Position numbers and translations under genes: made by a program
Part shown: one piece after another, positions 16,849-26,198 of the stretch
How positions within the stretch are numbered: the stretch's first letter is position 1
How the letters are laid out: the number at the start of each line of letters is the position of its first letter
Source: Pedobacter foliorum
Lineage (GTDB): Bacteria; Bacteroidota; Bacteroidia; Sphingobacteriales; Sphingobacteriaceae
Assembly: GCF_013266735.1 (NCBI RefSeq)
Contig: NZ_JABSNU010000001.1
Span: forward strand, 372,001-436,000
Direction of reading: 5' to 3'
Length of the DNA stretch: 64,000 bases
The notes under the pieces: generated by a model
What the model was told of the DNA's origin: nothing
What the model saw: only the letters and a program-made list of their open reading frames with translations
Databases searched by the model: none

Positions 16849-17664
16849 ATGAGAAAATCAATATTCGCTTTATTTTTTGTGTTTGCCCTGGTATCGGCTG
16901 TACTGAGTTCCTGTAAAAAGGATACGGCCGCTGAGGGTCCAGATAAAGAAGAATTCAAAGGTAAACTGAAAACGGTATCGGGGGATAGTTATCTAACTAC
17001 TTACCACTATAATAAAGAAGGGCTTGCACAAAACAAATTGTATACCGTCGACGGTAATGAGCTCACTAAGTTTTCTTATGCCTACCTGAATGGTAAATTC
17101 AATAAGGTGGAGGTATACACCATACAGAATTACAGTATCCCTCTAAGTTTGGCCTTCAGTCGTCAGTATCATTATACGGGCAATAATTTTACGGAGATGA
17201 TTGGAACACCTGTTTCTACCGGTCCGAATGCACCGCATGTAGCCAATGGGAGGTACACTTATGATGCTTCTGGCAGGCTCCTGACTTATGAGTACTGGGA
17301 TCCGAATGAAGATCCTATGTATGTATATGAATACCAGGTGAACCATTTAACTTTTGACAACAATGGAAATATCATTACGGTAGTGACGAAAACCTACGAT
17401 AAGGATAGGAATTTATTGAGCACAGGAGAAACGAAATATGAGTACGATGACAAGCCTAATCCATATTATCAGCTTGGGGAGCCTGAAGATGTTCTGGTCT
17501 ACTTCTCTCGGAACAATTGTGTAAAAATGACAATGTCTACCTCAACAGGAGATTATGTAGAACAGTACAACTATGAATATAATGCTGAAGGTAAGCCTGT
17601 AAAAAAGTATAAGACTACCATCTATAACGTAAATAAACTGGTTAATGAGTTTACGTATTACTAG
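16849..17664 (+). CDS. Lipoprotein with YD/RHS-like repeats
   Basis: About 271 aa from the ATG at 16849 (an in-frame ATG at 16822 is possible). A lipoprotein signal ends at LSSC followed by KKD. The body consists of repeated Tyr-rich beta-hairpin units such as TYHYNKEG, YTYDASGRL, LTFDNNGNI, YEYDDK and YNYEYNAEGK, typical of short YD-repeat/DUF4595-like lipoproteins common in Pedobacter. Expected at the outer membrane; partner unknown. It appears monocistronic and convergent with the next gene. Confidence 0.75.
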   Translation: MRKSIFALFFVFALVSAVLSSCKKDTAAEGPDKEEFKGKLKTVSGDSYLTTYHYNKEGLAQNKLYTVDGNELTKFSYAYLNGKFNKVEVYTIQNYSIPLSLAFSRQYHYTGNNFTEMIGTPVSTGPNAPHVANGRYTYDASGRLLTYEYWDPNEDPMYVYEYQVNHLTFDNNGNIITVVTKTYDKDRNLLSTGETKYEYDDKPNPYYQLGEPEDVLVYFSRNNCVKMTMSTSTGDYVEQYNYEYNAEGKPVKKYKTTIYNVNKLVNEFTYY

Positions 17665-17684
17665 TTTTTGCTGTACATTGATTG

Positions 17685-18071
17685 TTATTGAGGTAATCTG
17701 CTGTTAACTTGCTGTAGGTAGTCTTTGAAGTTTTCGTATCCATTATTGCCGGGATTTTCCAGATCAATCATGCATCCATTACCTGTATCAAATATTTGCC
17801 AGTTTTTGATTCTAGCCAGGATAATCAATTCATAAAGCCCAGCCTCGCCGTATAAGTTCAGCAGTTTGTTGCTGACCAGCTCATTATCCTTAAAATACTC
17901 AATAGCAAAATCTTCTCCCTTGATTTCTCGATGATTGTCGTCTTTGACTATGGTTTCGAAATGCGTTGCCAAGGCAGCACAGAAATCTGTTGATACGAGT
18001 TGAGACTCATCCAATTCTGCTATGGAGTCGATTTTCCGTGTGGAATTAAATAATATGATGTCCCAGCTCAT
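17685..18071 (-). CDS. Hypothetical cytoplasmic protein, possible immunity-type
   Basis: 128 aa, acidic, without signal peptide. It starts MSWDIILFNS and contains HREIKGEDFAIEYF and NWQIFDTGNGCMIDL, a pattern shared by widespread uncharacterised proteins of Bacteroidota and Proteobacteria that often sit near polymorphic toxins. I cannot assign a function; immunity is only suggested by size, charge and family distribution. It is alone on its strand between a lipoprotein and a chimeric relic. Confidence 0.6.
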   Translation of the reverse strand: MSWDIILFNSTRKIDSIAELDESQLVSTDFCAALATHFETIVKDDNHREIKGEDFAIEYFKDNELVSNKLLNLYGEAGLYELIILARIKNWQIFDTGNGCMIDLENPGNNGYENFKDYLQQVNSRLPQ

Positions 18072-18149
18072 TCAAATTTTCAATTTTTTAGCCATTTAAT
18101 GTAGCCGATTAGCGAACTGAATTTAATCAAATTTGACCAATTCACCAAT

Positions 18150-18458
18150 TTGCAGTGGTCGTTATGGATTTTTCAGGATTGGGGGTTTGAAATCAAACGT
18201 CTATTAATAGTAGCTTATTTTTCGGTGGTACTGCTGTTTACTGCTATTGGGGTGTGTTTTAGCCGAAATTTTGTGTTTATCAGTTGCAATGCCGTGACTT
18301 TGTATTATGCACATCTGGATCAGCACAGGGATTTGTTTCCGGGTTTCAATTCCTTTTATGAATTCCCGATGTCGGAGTATTTGCAGGTATTGGAGCATGG
18401 GAAGGTGAAGGAGCGGGATTTTGATGTGGCGAATTCTCTGTATGTACTGAATCCTTAT
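18150..18458 (+). other. Unidentified coding relic fused to a sheath 3' end
   Basis: The frame is open from a TTG at 18150 straight into the sheath fragment that follows. It encodes one membrane-like helix (KRLLIVAYFSVVLLFTAIGV) and a soluble part ending VANSLYVLNPYY. There is no ATG start, and the G/T-rich base use is like the rteC relic. No family is recognised; it is probably a piece of a mobile-element gene. Confidence 0.4.
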
Positions 18459-18647
18459 TACAAGGGTGGAGATTTAATGGGCGCTACAGCTTCAGATGCT
18501 TTTTCGGTAGATTGTGACTTGGGTATAACCATGAATGCTGACGATCTGCTTAATGAAATAATGATGGTTCAAGTAAGGGTAGCGGTAATCCACCCTGCAG
18601 AGTTTATTATGTTCACCTTTCAACAACAAATGCAGCCACCACGTTAA
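18459..18647 (+). pseudogene. 3' fragment of a second tail sheath gene
   Basis: About 60 codons are clearly homologous to the last 60 codons of the intact sheath gene (16575-16750): SDAFSVDC, then DLLNEIM for DVLNGIM, and the end PAEFIMFTFQQQM. DNA similarity is also obvious and stops abruptly at about 18459, where unrelated sequence is fused in frame. Either a tandem sheath gene was deleted or a segment was duplicated. Confidence 0.85.
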
Positions 18648-18896
18648 ATTATGACAACATTAAGTCAGTAAAATGCAGCTGGCCGAATTTTTATTTTGTT
18701 CAAAAGATGAGGTGTTAAGCTAACTGTATAATTAGTCGAATGGCATAATATACCGCACCAAAATTTTGATGCTGTTCATTTAGCCACAAGGAATATTAGC
18801 ATTTGTTTAGTGTGCAAGATTACGCTATTTAAATTAAAATAAGAAAATGGACTGGCTTTTGCTAAGCTTTTAGTGCTTCATTAAAACTCAACCACT

Positions 18897-20246
18897 TTGA
18901 CGGAACCTCAACATAAAAGGACAGGCAGGCTGTTCCGAATAATTAAGCTTTCTATTGCCCGACGCTTTGACCTGCACCTGGATAGGGCGGACGAAGATGA
19001 TGTGGTGCTCTCTATTAAAAAGAATGCTGATTTTATTGGTGCCAATCTCTGGACATTGATCTTTGCCATTCTGATTGCTTCCATTGGACTCAATGTCAAT
19101 TCTACAGCGGTTGTAATTGGTGCAATGTTAATTTCCCCCCTAATGGGGCCGATTATGGGGATTGGCTTAGGGGTGGGTACGAATGATTTTGAGCTGGTGA
19201 AAAAGGGGCTTCGCAATTTGCTGATTGCCTCCATAATTAGTATTGCAGTTTCTGCGGTCTATTTTTGGGTAACGCCTTTGCATGATGCACAAAGTGAATT
19301 GCTGGCCAGGACCACTCCTTCTATCTGGGATGTATTTATTGCCTTTTTTGGCGGACTTGCAGGAATTGTGGCCGGGACCAGAAAGGAAAAGAGTAATGTG
19401 ATCCCCGGAGTGGCCATTGCTACGGCATTGATGCCGCCTTTATGCACGGCAGGCTTCGGTTTAGCTTCGGGAAATTTGTATTATTTTTTGGGGGCTATTT
19501 ACCTGTACTTCATCAATAGTGTTTTTATCTGTATCAGTACGTTTCTGATTGTTCGTTACCTGCGATTTGCCAAGAAACATTTTGAAGACCGGGAAACCGA
19601 GAAAAAAGTCAGCCGCTACATCATGATCATCGTTTCTATTGCCGTATTGCCAAGTATTTATCTGGCTTATGGCATAGTGGATAAGAGTATTTTTGAGAAC
19701 AATGCTCAGCGCTTTATTAGCGAGCAGTTCCAATTTAAGAATACCCAGGTGGTGAATAGGTCGCTAAAGTATAGTAGCTCAAAGGGAAATGAAATTGACT
19801 TGCTGCTGATTGGTTATGAACTTTCACCAAGCAAAATAGATACGATCCGCAGGAAATTGGGTGACTATAAATTGAAGAATACAGCGTTAAAGATTCGACA
19901 GGGGCTGAATGCGAAGCAGGAGATTGATTTCTCACAGATTAAAGCCAGTATTCTGGAAGATGTGTTTAAAAAAGATTCCTCTGCTAAAGTGGTTAGCCCA
20001 CAGGTTGCGTCTTCAGAAAAACCATTGCCCGACATTCGGTCGGAGCTTAAAGTGTTGTATCCCGGGATGCGGAATTACACCGCAACAAACGTGGTGACCC
20101 AGCAGTTGGATAAGTCCGTAAGCGATACCCTGACAATGGTAGTGGCGGATTTTTCTAAGCCACTTAATCCTGCCGAAAGACTAAAATTGTCTGCCTGGCT
20201 CAAACGCCGGCTGGGGGCGGATTCGCTTAGACTCTTGCTGCCGTAA
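18897..20246 (+). CDS. DUF389 (TIGR00341-like) membrane protein
   Basis: About 449 aa. The N-terminal ~260 residues hold six hydrophobic segments of the DUF389 domain with GAMLISPLMGPIMG and PGVAIATALMPPLC; the C-terminal ~190 residues are soluble. Function is unknown; the family is widespread. No ATG exists in frame before residue ~80, and a stop lies at 18882, so translation must start at TTG 18897 (reads MTEPQ) or another rare codon. It stands alone, with an MscS relic downstream. Confidence 0.85.
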   Translation: MTEPQHKRTGRLFRIIKLSIARRFDLHLDRADEDDVVLSIKKNADFIGANLWTLIFAILIASIGLNVNSTAVVIGAMLISPLMGPIMGIGLGVGTNDFELVKKGLRNLLIASIISIAVSAVYFWVTPLHDAQSELLARTTPSIWDVFIAFFGGLAGIVAGTRKEKSNVIPGVAIATALMPPLCTAGFGLASGNLYYFLGAIYLYFINSVFICISTFLIVRYLRFAKKHFEDRETEKKVSRYIMIIVSIAVLPSIYLAYGIVDKSIFENNAQRFISEQFQFKNTQVVNRSLKYSSSKGNEIDLLLIGYELSPSKIDTIRRKLGDYKLKNTALKIRQGLNAKQEIDFSQIKASILEDVFKKDSSAKVVSPQVASSEKPLPDIRSELKVLYPGMRNYTATNVVTQQLDKSVSDTLTMVVADFSKPLNPAERLKLSAWLKRRLGADSLRLLLP

Positions 20247-20522
20247 TCCCGCCCGCCTTGGCGTGATGCTTATTTTTGTATTTTGAAACAATTCATCAGG
20301 ATCATTACCTGAGGCTATTTGAACTATTAGGGTTCTAGCTATAAGCAATTGATGATCTTTTTTCTAATCGGGGATACCCCTTGTCTCAGCCTAAAGGAGC
20401 TGTTAATGACCATCGCTGATTTCCATTTTTGGAGGTCCTGTTTTTTCTATTATGAAAGATTCAAACTTCTTCAATGTCAATAATTTTCTTGATCATCCTT
20501 TCTGGGAATGATTTTACTACAT
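20247..20522. other. Spacer without supportable gene
   Basis: No continuous frame. The right part probably belongs to the decayed MscS gene whose last codons follow at 20523. Confidence 0.4.
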
Positions 20523-20643
20523 ATGGACAAAATGCAGGTGGCTCATCTGGATATTTTCGAGGCTTTTGAAAAGCAGAGAATTGAATTCGCCTATCCCACA
20601 CAAACGGTTTTGGTCAATGCACAAGCTGCGCCTTCACTTTAGC
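20523..20643 (+). pseudogene. 3' end of an MscS-type mechanosensitive channel gene
   Basis: Forty codons read MDKMQVAHLDIFEAFEK, then IEFAYPTQTVLVN, then the stop, the characteristic C-terminal beta domain end of MscS channels. The upstream transmembrane and beta-domain coding parts cannot be found, so only the tail survives. Confidence 0.75.
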
Positions 20644-20667
20644 GCTAAGGTGTACTGGCAGTTTAGA

Positions 20668-21981
20668 TCAGGATGATTTGGATACTTTTTTCAACACAAG
20701 GGTTCCCAAAATGCCCGCTATTAAAGAAGCAATCAAAATCCCGTATTTTGCCTGATTCATAAAATCAGGATTTTTAAAAGCCAGTCCGCTGATGAATAGA
20801 GACATGGTGAAACCAATTCCTGCAAGCAGCGCTACCCCAATCAGGTGTTTCCAGGTCGCCCCTTCCGGCAGCGCAGCCCAGCCAAGTTTGATCATGATCC
20901 AGCAGAATACTAAAATACCTGCGAATTTTCCAATGAGCAGGCCGCCTGCTACGCCGATAGAAACCGGATTGACGATAGAACTAAAAAAATCGGCTCCAAT
21001 GACGATGCCGGCATTGGATAGGGCAAACAGGGGCATGATCCCGAACGCAACCCAAGGGTGCAGGCTATGTTCTATGGTCTGCAGGGGTGTTTCTGCAGCC
21101 ATGCTTAAGGTCCTTACCTCTTGAATAGTTTTGTTTTGTTTGTCGGTGATTAAATCGCCTTTTTCGGGAATATCGGTCTCAAAATCATAAGATAGCTTAC
21201 GCAGGTTGTTGGAATAAATCTGCTCATTGATCTTGGTGACAGCAGGAATGGTAAAGGCAACAAGTACTCCTGCGATGGTTGCGTGAACGCCGGACAATAA
21301 AAAGCCTACCCAGACGCCGAAGCCAATGATCAGGTAAAAAGTGCTGTTGCGAATCCCCATCAGGTTGCCGATAATCAGTATGGCAAGAAAACAACCCGCG
21401 ATAATCAATGGATGGTAGTGGATTTGCTCGGTATAAAAAAAGGCGATGACCAGTACCGCACCGAGATCGTCAGCTACCGCCAATGCCGAAAGAAAGACTT
21501 TTACCGAGGTAGGAATATGCTTGCTGGCCATAGAAAGTAAGGCCAGAGCGAATGCAATGTCTGTTGCCATCGGAATTCCCCAGCCATGATCCGCCTCGGT
21601 GCCCTTGTTGAGGGTATAATAAATCAGCGCAGGAACGATCATCCCGCCGAGGGCGGCTGACATGGGTAATGCTGCTTTGCTCAGCGAGGAAAGTTCTCCC
21701 TCCATAAATTCTCTTTTGAGTTCCAACCCGATCACGAAGAAGAATACAGCCATCAGGCCGTCATTGATCCAAATGTGCAGGGGATGACTCAGGATGAAAT
21801 CATCAAATCCAATAGAAAAATTGATGTGCCAGAGGTGCTCATAGAAATCATGGTAGGCAGAATTTGCCCAAATAATGGCGATGATCACACTAATGAGCAG
21901 GACAATGCCACTGGTGTATTCCAGGTGAATGAAACGGCTTACAGGGGCAATAATTTTATCTATAGGTGACTTTTGTATCAT
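20668..21981 (-). CDS. nhaA: Na+/H+ antiporter NhaA
   Basis: About 437 aa from the ATG at 21981, which gives the usual N-terminus (MIQKSPIDK). It has the multi-helix NhaA fold with the hallmark GLMAVFFFVIGLELKREF and the paired aspartates in ADDLGAV that bind Na+ and protons. It exchanges internal Na+ for H+ across the inner membrane. A cytoplasmic loop (about 240-290) is longer than in E. coli, as in other Bacteroidota. It follows the Na+-coupled amino acid symporter gene by 48 bp on the same strand, so uptake and Na+ export are likely co-expressed. Confidence 0.95.
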   Translation of the reverse strand: MIQKSPIDKIIAPVSRFIHLEYTSGIVLLISVIIAIIWANSAYHDFYEHLWHINFSIGFDDFILSHPLHIWINDGLMAVFFFVIGLELKREFMEGELSSLSKAALPMSAALGGMIVPALIYYTLNKGTEADHGWGIPMATDIAFALALLSMASKHIPTSVKVFLSALAVADDLGAVLVIAFFYTEQIHYHPLIIAGCFLAILIIGNLMGIRNSTFYLIIGFGVWVGFLLSGVHATIAGVLVAFTIPAVTKINEQIYSNNLRKLSYDFETDIPEKGDLITDKQNKTIQEVRTLSMAAETPLQTIEHSLHPWVAFGIMPLFALSNAGIVIGADFFSSIVNPVSIGVAGGLLIGKFAGILVFCWIMIKLGWAALPEGATWKHLIGVALLAGIGFTMSLFISGLAFKNPDFMNQAKYGILIASLIAGILGTLVLKKVSKSS

Positions 21982-22029
21982 ATTATTGGGTGTCTTTAAT
22001 CGCGTTACCGGGTAAACTAAGTTCAATGA

Positions 22030-23445
22030 TTACCATTCCTCTGTGTTTTCAATACCTAATGCTTTAGCGTCAAACACAGGGTCTTTCCCTGCTTTGCGTT
22101 GCTCCTGATAATCTTGGAAAGCCTTTAGTGCCGGCTTTCGCAGGAGTAGGATAGCAATGACATTCAACCAGGCCATTATACCTACACCAATATCACCCAA
22201 TGTCCAGGCGGCTTCGGCTGTTTTGATTGACCCGTAAAACGTAGCGAAAAGTAGGAGTATACGCAATGTCCATAGTGCCCATTTATTGCCCTTTTTGTCC
22301 AAGTAACTGAGGTTGGTTTCAGCGATGTAGTAATAGGCCATAATCGTGGTGAAAGCGAAGAATAGTAAGGATACTGCCACAAAGCCTGCACCCAGCGTGG
22401 GGAAGTGCGAGTTTACCGCATATTGGGTGTATTCGGCACCGATCTTTGCGCCCGGCAGGTTTTCTACGAGAAAGCCACCTTCGGGATTGATTACGTTGTA
22501 TTGCCCTGTGAACAAGATCATAAAAGCAGTTGCGGTACATACAAATAAAGTATCCACATATACGGAGAATGCTTGTACAAGTCCTTGTTTTACCGGATGA
22601 CTCACTTCGGCCGCGGCAGCTGCGTGTGGTGCTGTCCCCTGACCGGCTTCGTTGGAATAAATGCCACGTTTTACACCCCAGGCTACGGCCATGCCAAATA
22701 CCCCGGCAAAAGCGGGCTCCAGTTTAAAGGCTGATTTGATGATCAGCAGGAGTACCGACGGGATCTGATGGGCGTGCATGACCATGATGATGATGGCCAT
22801 CAAGATGTAGGCACCCGCCATAAAAGGGACAACGATTTCCGCTACTTTTCCAATCCGCTTTACGCCACCAAAAATGATTAATCCAAGCAAGATGGCAACC
22901 GCTGCACCGGTATAAGCGACGGGGATCTGGAAAGCGTTGTGCATGCTTAGTGCAATGCTATTGCTTTGTACACCAGGTAAAAAAAGTGCGGTGCTCAGTA
23001 TAGTAGCTATGGCAAATGTAATGGCGTACCATTTCATCCCCAATCCTTTTTCGATATAAAAGGCTGGTCCCCCACGGTACTGACCATTGTTGGTCTGCTT
23101 ATAGATTTGTCCTAATGTGGCTTCGATAAAGGCAGAGGCACTGCCCAAAAAGGCAATGAGCCACATCCAGAATACGGCTCCGGGACCTCCCATGGCAATT
23201 GCAGTGGCAACGCCCGCGATATTTCCTGTACCGATCCGGCCTGAAATGGCGATGGCAAAGGCTTGAAATGAGCTGACGCCCTTGGCTGAGCTCTCTCCCT
23301 GAAACAACAGGGCAATCATTTCCTTAATATAGCGAAGCTGTACGAAGCGCGTGATGACTGAAAAATAGATGCCAGCACCCATGCAGAGTAAAATTAGTGC
23401 GTTGCTCCAGACTAGGTCGTTTATTTTGCCAATGATTTCTTCCAT
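22030..23445 (-). CDS. Alanine/glycine:cation symporter (AGCS family)
   Basis: 471 aa, about ten to eleven transmembrane helices. Family marks include GRIGTGNIAGVATAIAMGGP, QYRGGPAFYIEKGLG and KRGIYSNEAGQGTAPHAAAA. It imports alanine, glycine or related amino acids with Na+ (or H+) at the inner membrane. Transcribed just before nhaA (48 bp). No regulator sits beside it; a decayed GntR gene lies upstream on the other strand. Confidence 0.93.
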   Translation of the reverse strand: MEEIIGKINDLVWSNALILLCMGAGIYFSVITRFVQLRYIKEMIALLFQGESSAKGVSSFQAFAIAISGRIGTGNIAGVATAIAMGGPGAVFWMWLIAFLGSASAFIEATLGQIYKQTNNGQYRGGPAFYIEKGLGMKWYAITFAIATILSTALFLPGVQSNSIALSMHNAFQIPVAYTGAAVAILLGLIIFGGVKRIGKVAEIVVPFMAGAYILMAIIIMVMHAHQIPSVLLLIIKSAFKLEPAFAGVFGMAVAWGVKRGIYSNEAGQGTAPHAAAAAEVSHPVKQGLVQAFSVYVDTLFVCTATAFMILFTGQYNVINPEGGFLVENLPGAKIGAEYTQYAVNSHFPTLGAGFVAVSLLFFAFTTIMAYYYIAETNLSYLDKKGNKWALWTLRILLLFATFYGSIKTAEAAWTLGDIGVGIMAWLNVIAILLLRKPALKAFQDYQEQRKAGKDPVFDAKALGIENTEEW

Positions 23446-23730
23446 ATGGGTTAAAATAACACAATTTTTTTAAAAGCGTACTTATGTTTTGTTCATTTTC
23501 AGCGTCAATTTGAATCGACTGTTTTGGTGGCAATGTCTTTTTCACTCCGGTTTTGTTTCAGATCATTGGTGTTTTCTGAAGGCGGGTAAGAACCACGTTT
23601 CCTGAAAGAGGTGAGCACATATGGAATAATCCCCAGTGTGCTTATTCTGAACTTACTTGTTGTAAGTCGGAAATCTCCCTATATTTAACAGATTTTTGTT
23701 TGGTGTATTTTACTGTAACAGGATAGCGCT

Positions 23731-23882
23731 ATGAAGGAACCTGTTTACATAACCTTTGCCAATAAGCTGGCTGAAATGATTGATGGCGGGATTTTCAAAC
23801 CGGGGGATAACTGCCTTCAATAAGAAGCCCGCACCAAAAGAATGGATTGAGTATTGGAACCATATTGCAAACCTTTAATTAG
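23731..23882 (+). pseudogene. Fragment of a GntR-family regulator
   Basis: From ATG 23731 the frame reads KEPVYITFANKLAEMIDGGI and FKPGD, then one shift near 23812 and HQKNGLSIGT before a stop, the winged-helix domain of GntR/MocR-type regulators. The C-terminal domain is absent. The flanking parts of the 23446-24059 interval contain nothing else I can support. Confidence 0.7.
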
Positions 23883-24059
23883 TTTACTATTCTGATTGAT
23901 TAGCCATTGAGAGGCCCTATGGATTATCCTAACTATTTCACCGATGATCTGGATCATTTCTATTTGTCATTATGTAGGAAACTTAAGATTGGCACTAAAC
24001 ATTGATCAATTCTTCAAGGATTTTGAAAAATCGTTAATTGCTCTACATTTAAATCGCCT

Positions 24060-24869
24060 TTATGGTGACTTGTAATATTGTGCCTTTACTTCAGGTATTA
24101 AGGCAGATAATTTTTTTATCCGGTTTTCATCCGATGGATGTGTTGATAAAAATTCTGGTGTTTTTGTTTTTTGAACCGCGCTCATGCGTTGCCAAAACGG
24201 AACTGCTTCTTCGGGATTATAACCGGCCATGCTCATAAAGATTAATCCAAGTTTATCTGCCTCACTTTCTTGCTTGCGATTATTGGGCAAGGACACGGTC
24301 AAATGACTTCCGATCATGTATAGGCCCAAAAATAAGGCTTGTGTTTCATGCTTTTTTTCCTTTAGCGCTTCCTGTATGGCCATACCGCCCAAACTCACCA
24401 GTACGCTTTCGCTCATTCTTTCGTTGCCATGTCTGGCAATTGCATGTGCAATCTCATGCCCCATTACCACCGCTAAACCTGTTTCTGATTGAGCTACCGG
24501 CAATAAGCCTGTATAGACTACGACTTTACCACCGGGCATGCACCAGGCATTCACGATGTTTTCATCAACGGTGTTAAAAGCCCATTGCATTTTTTTTACC
24601 TCTTTTGGCATGTTATTGGCATTCAGGTAGGTTTCTACAGCGAGTTGTATTTTAAGACCAACTTTGGTGACCAGCTTGGCTAATTCATCATCCTTCGACA
24701 GCGTTTTACTTTGTTTGATCACCTGGTCATACTGCGTAAAGGCCATCTCCCTGATCAGTACATCGGGTACCAAGTTTATTTGCTTTCGACCAGTGATGGG
24801 GACTGTTCTACAGGAAGGGTTAAAAAGCAATACTGCCAATACATAGGGTATACATTTTAATGTTTTCAT
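24060..24869 (-). CDS. M48 family zinc metallopeptidase, lipoprotein
   Basis: About 269 aa from the ATG at 24869, giving a lipoprotein signal ending FNPSC. The HEIAH zinc motif (His138, Glu139, His142 from this start) and the downstream ESEAD glutamate are intact, as in the OMA1/LoiP-BepA type of M48 proteases that act in envelope protein quality control. It lies 10 bp after a DUF4870-like membrane gene, in an operon headed by a lipoprotein whose promoter carries the box at 25852-25869. Confidence 0.9.
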   Translation of the reverse strand: MKTLKCIPYVLAVLLFNPSCRTVPITGRKQINLVPDVLIREMAFTQYDQVIKQSKTLSKDDELAKLVTKVGLKIQLAVETYLNANNMPKEVKKMQWAFNTVDENIVNAWCMPGGKVVVYTGLLPVAQSETGLAVVMGHEIAHAIARHGNERMSESVLVSLGGMAIQEALKEKKHETQALFLGLYMIGSHLTVSLPNNRKQESEADKLGLIFMSMAGYNPEEAVPFWQRMSAVQKTKTPEFLSTHPSDENRIKKLSALIPEVKAQYYKSP

Positions 24870-24879
24870 CAGTTTGATT

Positions 24880-25257
24880 TTAGACGATTGCACTTAAGAG
24901 TTGTTGTATTTTACTGCCAAATAGGGGTAAAGGTTTTTCTTCTCCGCTAATAGCAGCTATTAACCCCAGTATCCATAATATAAATAAGCCTATGCCCAAA
25001 ATTCCCAATAGAATAGATAATGCCCAGCCTATGTAGGGAATAAATATAAAAATGAATTGAAGTGCATATATGCCTATCCCTAGTACCATTAAGAATGCTG
25101 ACTGACGTAAGTGAAAGGTACCTAAACTGGTCTTGTTGTTTCCATGCATTACAAATGCAATTACCCAACCTATTACGGTAAGATAACTGATCAATGCTAT
25201 GGTTTTTCCGTCATAGGACTGGTTATTAAGGTTTTGATTTGATTGCTGAGTTCCCAT
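24880..25257 (-). CDS. DUF4870-like small membrane protein
   Basis: 125 aa. An Asn/Gln-rich start (MGTQQSNQN) and three hydrophobic segments (GKTIALISYLTVIGWVIAFV; a central pair; GLFILWILGLIAAI), with FHLRQSAF between the first two, as in DUF4870/Tic20-like proteins. Function unknown. Central gene of the three-gene unit 25800-24060. Confidence 0.7.
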   Translation of the reverse strand: MGTQQSNQNLNNQSYDGKTIALISYLTVIGWVIAFVMHGNNKTSLGTFHLRQSAFLMVLGIGIYALQFIFIFIPYIGWALSILLGILGIGLFILWILGLIAAISGEEKPLPLFGSKIQQLLSAIV

Positions 25258-25281
25258 GATGTACTTTAGTTTTAAACCTGA

Positions 25282-25800
25282 TTAGTTTACTTTTAGGTCT
25301 ACCGTGGAGGCAATAGAGCCTTCGCCTTTTTTATCGGCAATGGATACCACCACTTTATAGGACTGACCTTTCTTTAAGGGGTCACCAATAACTACTGACC
25401 CTGACAGCACGGATGCGTCTTTCTCGCTATAGCCTGTCTCAGATTTTAACAGATCATCGTAATGGAGCACAACATTGTTCGCATTATCCATCACAATAAT
25501 ACCCAAGCTTGGAAATACCTTGCCATCAGTTGCCTTAAACCCATCAATGCCTTCAAAAACTACTGCTATTTTTTTTCCTATCTCCACCTGGTTGCTTGCC
25601 ATCCTTGCCCCATCGGCAGTTAAATAGCTATCCGTAAGCTTAAGTCCGCTGTTTACCGTTTTTAATCCGGTAGGGCTTATTTTTACGCCTTTGGCAAAAC
25701 CAACACTAAAGTCCTTTTCGGTGGAATTGCTGTTGCCGCATGAGGTAAGTGTAACCGATGCTGCTAAAACAGATGCTAAAAGTAACATGTTCTTTTTCAT
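25282..25800 (-). CDS. Small lipoprotein of unknown function
   Basis: 172 aa; signal ends LTSC (Cys about 21) with a GNSNSTEKD linker. The soluble part is beta-rich with alternating charged strands and a KGQSYKVVVSIADKKGEGS near the end. No family recognised. It is the first gene of the unit with a DUF4870-like protein and an M48 protease, and is probably controlled through the box at 25852-25869. A role in envelope stress with the protease is inference. Confidence 0.7.
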   Translation of the reverse strand: MKKNMLLLASVLAASVTLTSCGNSNSTEKDFSVGFAKGVKISPTGLKTVNSGLKLTDSYLTADGARMASNQVEIGKKIAVVFEGIDGFKATDGKVFPSLGIIVMDNANNVVLHYDDLLKSETGYSEKDASVLSGSVVIGDPLKKGQSYKVVVSIADKKGEGSIASTVDLKVN

Positions 25801-25851
25801 ATGATGTAATTTTATACTGATCGAAGTTAAAGTGTATTTTAAGCTAAAACC

Positions 25852-25869
25852 ATCATCTAAAAAGATGAT
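25852..25869 (-). promoter_or_regulatory. Shared promoter box, copy 1 (near-palindromic)
   Basis: Read on the minus strand: atcatctttttagatgat, followed 52 bp later by TATAAAAT (25816-25809) just before the lipoprotein start. The same arrangement with 50-bp spacing occurs at 28942 and 31291, so this is a candidate regulator-binding site. Confidence 0.65.
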
Positions 25870-26198
25870 ATTTTAAAGGGGGGGCGAATTCTACCCGGCG
25901 GTATGGCTTTGTCCTGGGGGAACTGTTTGACGAAAGTGGCATTGTTTCTCGTTCCCCATTTGTTTAAAATTCAGGTTCCCAGCTGTCTTAATATATCGAC
26001 AATCTCTTTTAGCACACCAGATGATTCACAGCGCAAAAACCTTCTCACCAAAATCCAGTCAGGTAATATTGTTTCTTTGGTAAAAAGTGGCCATATCATT
26101 GGAAATGATCTAATGATTGTATCTAAAACTAAAAACTACTAATTTTACATGTTTGCCTTTTTTTGCACTAAAATTGGCTGTTCAGATAACCTTAACAC
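25870..26198. other. Spacer without a convincing gene
   Basis: An open frame of 79 codons exists on the plus strand (25903-26142) but has no ribosome site, no recognisable similarity and odd composition. It may be debris. A G7 run lies at about 25878. Confidence 0.4.

Noticed and set aside
25903..26142. 79-codon plus-strand frame between the lipoprotein and the response regulator relic
   Set aside because: No recognisable family, no ribosome site and low-complexity composition; listed only as part of a spacer.
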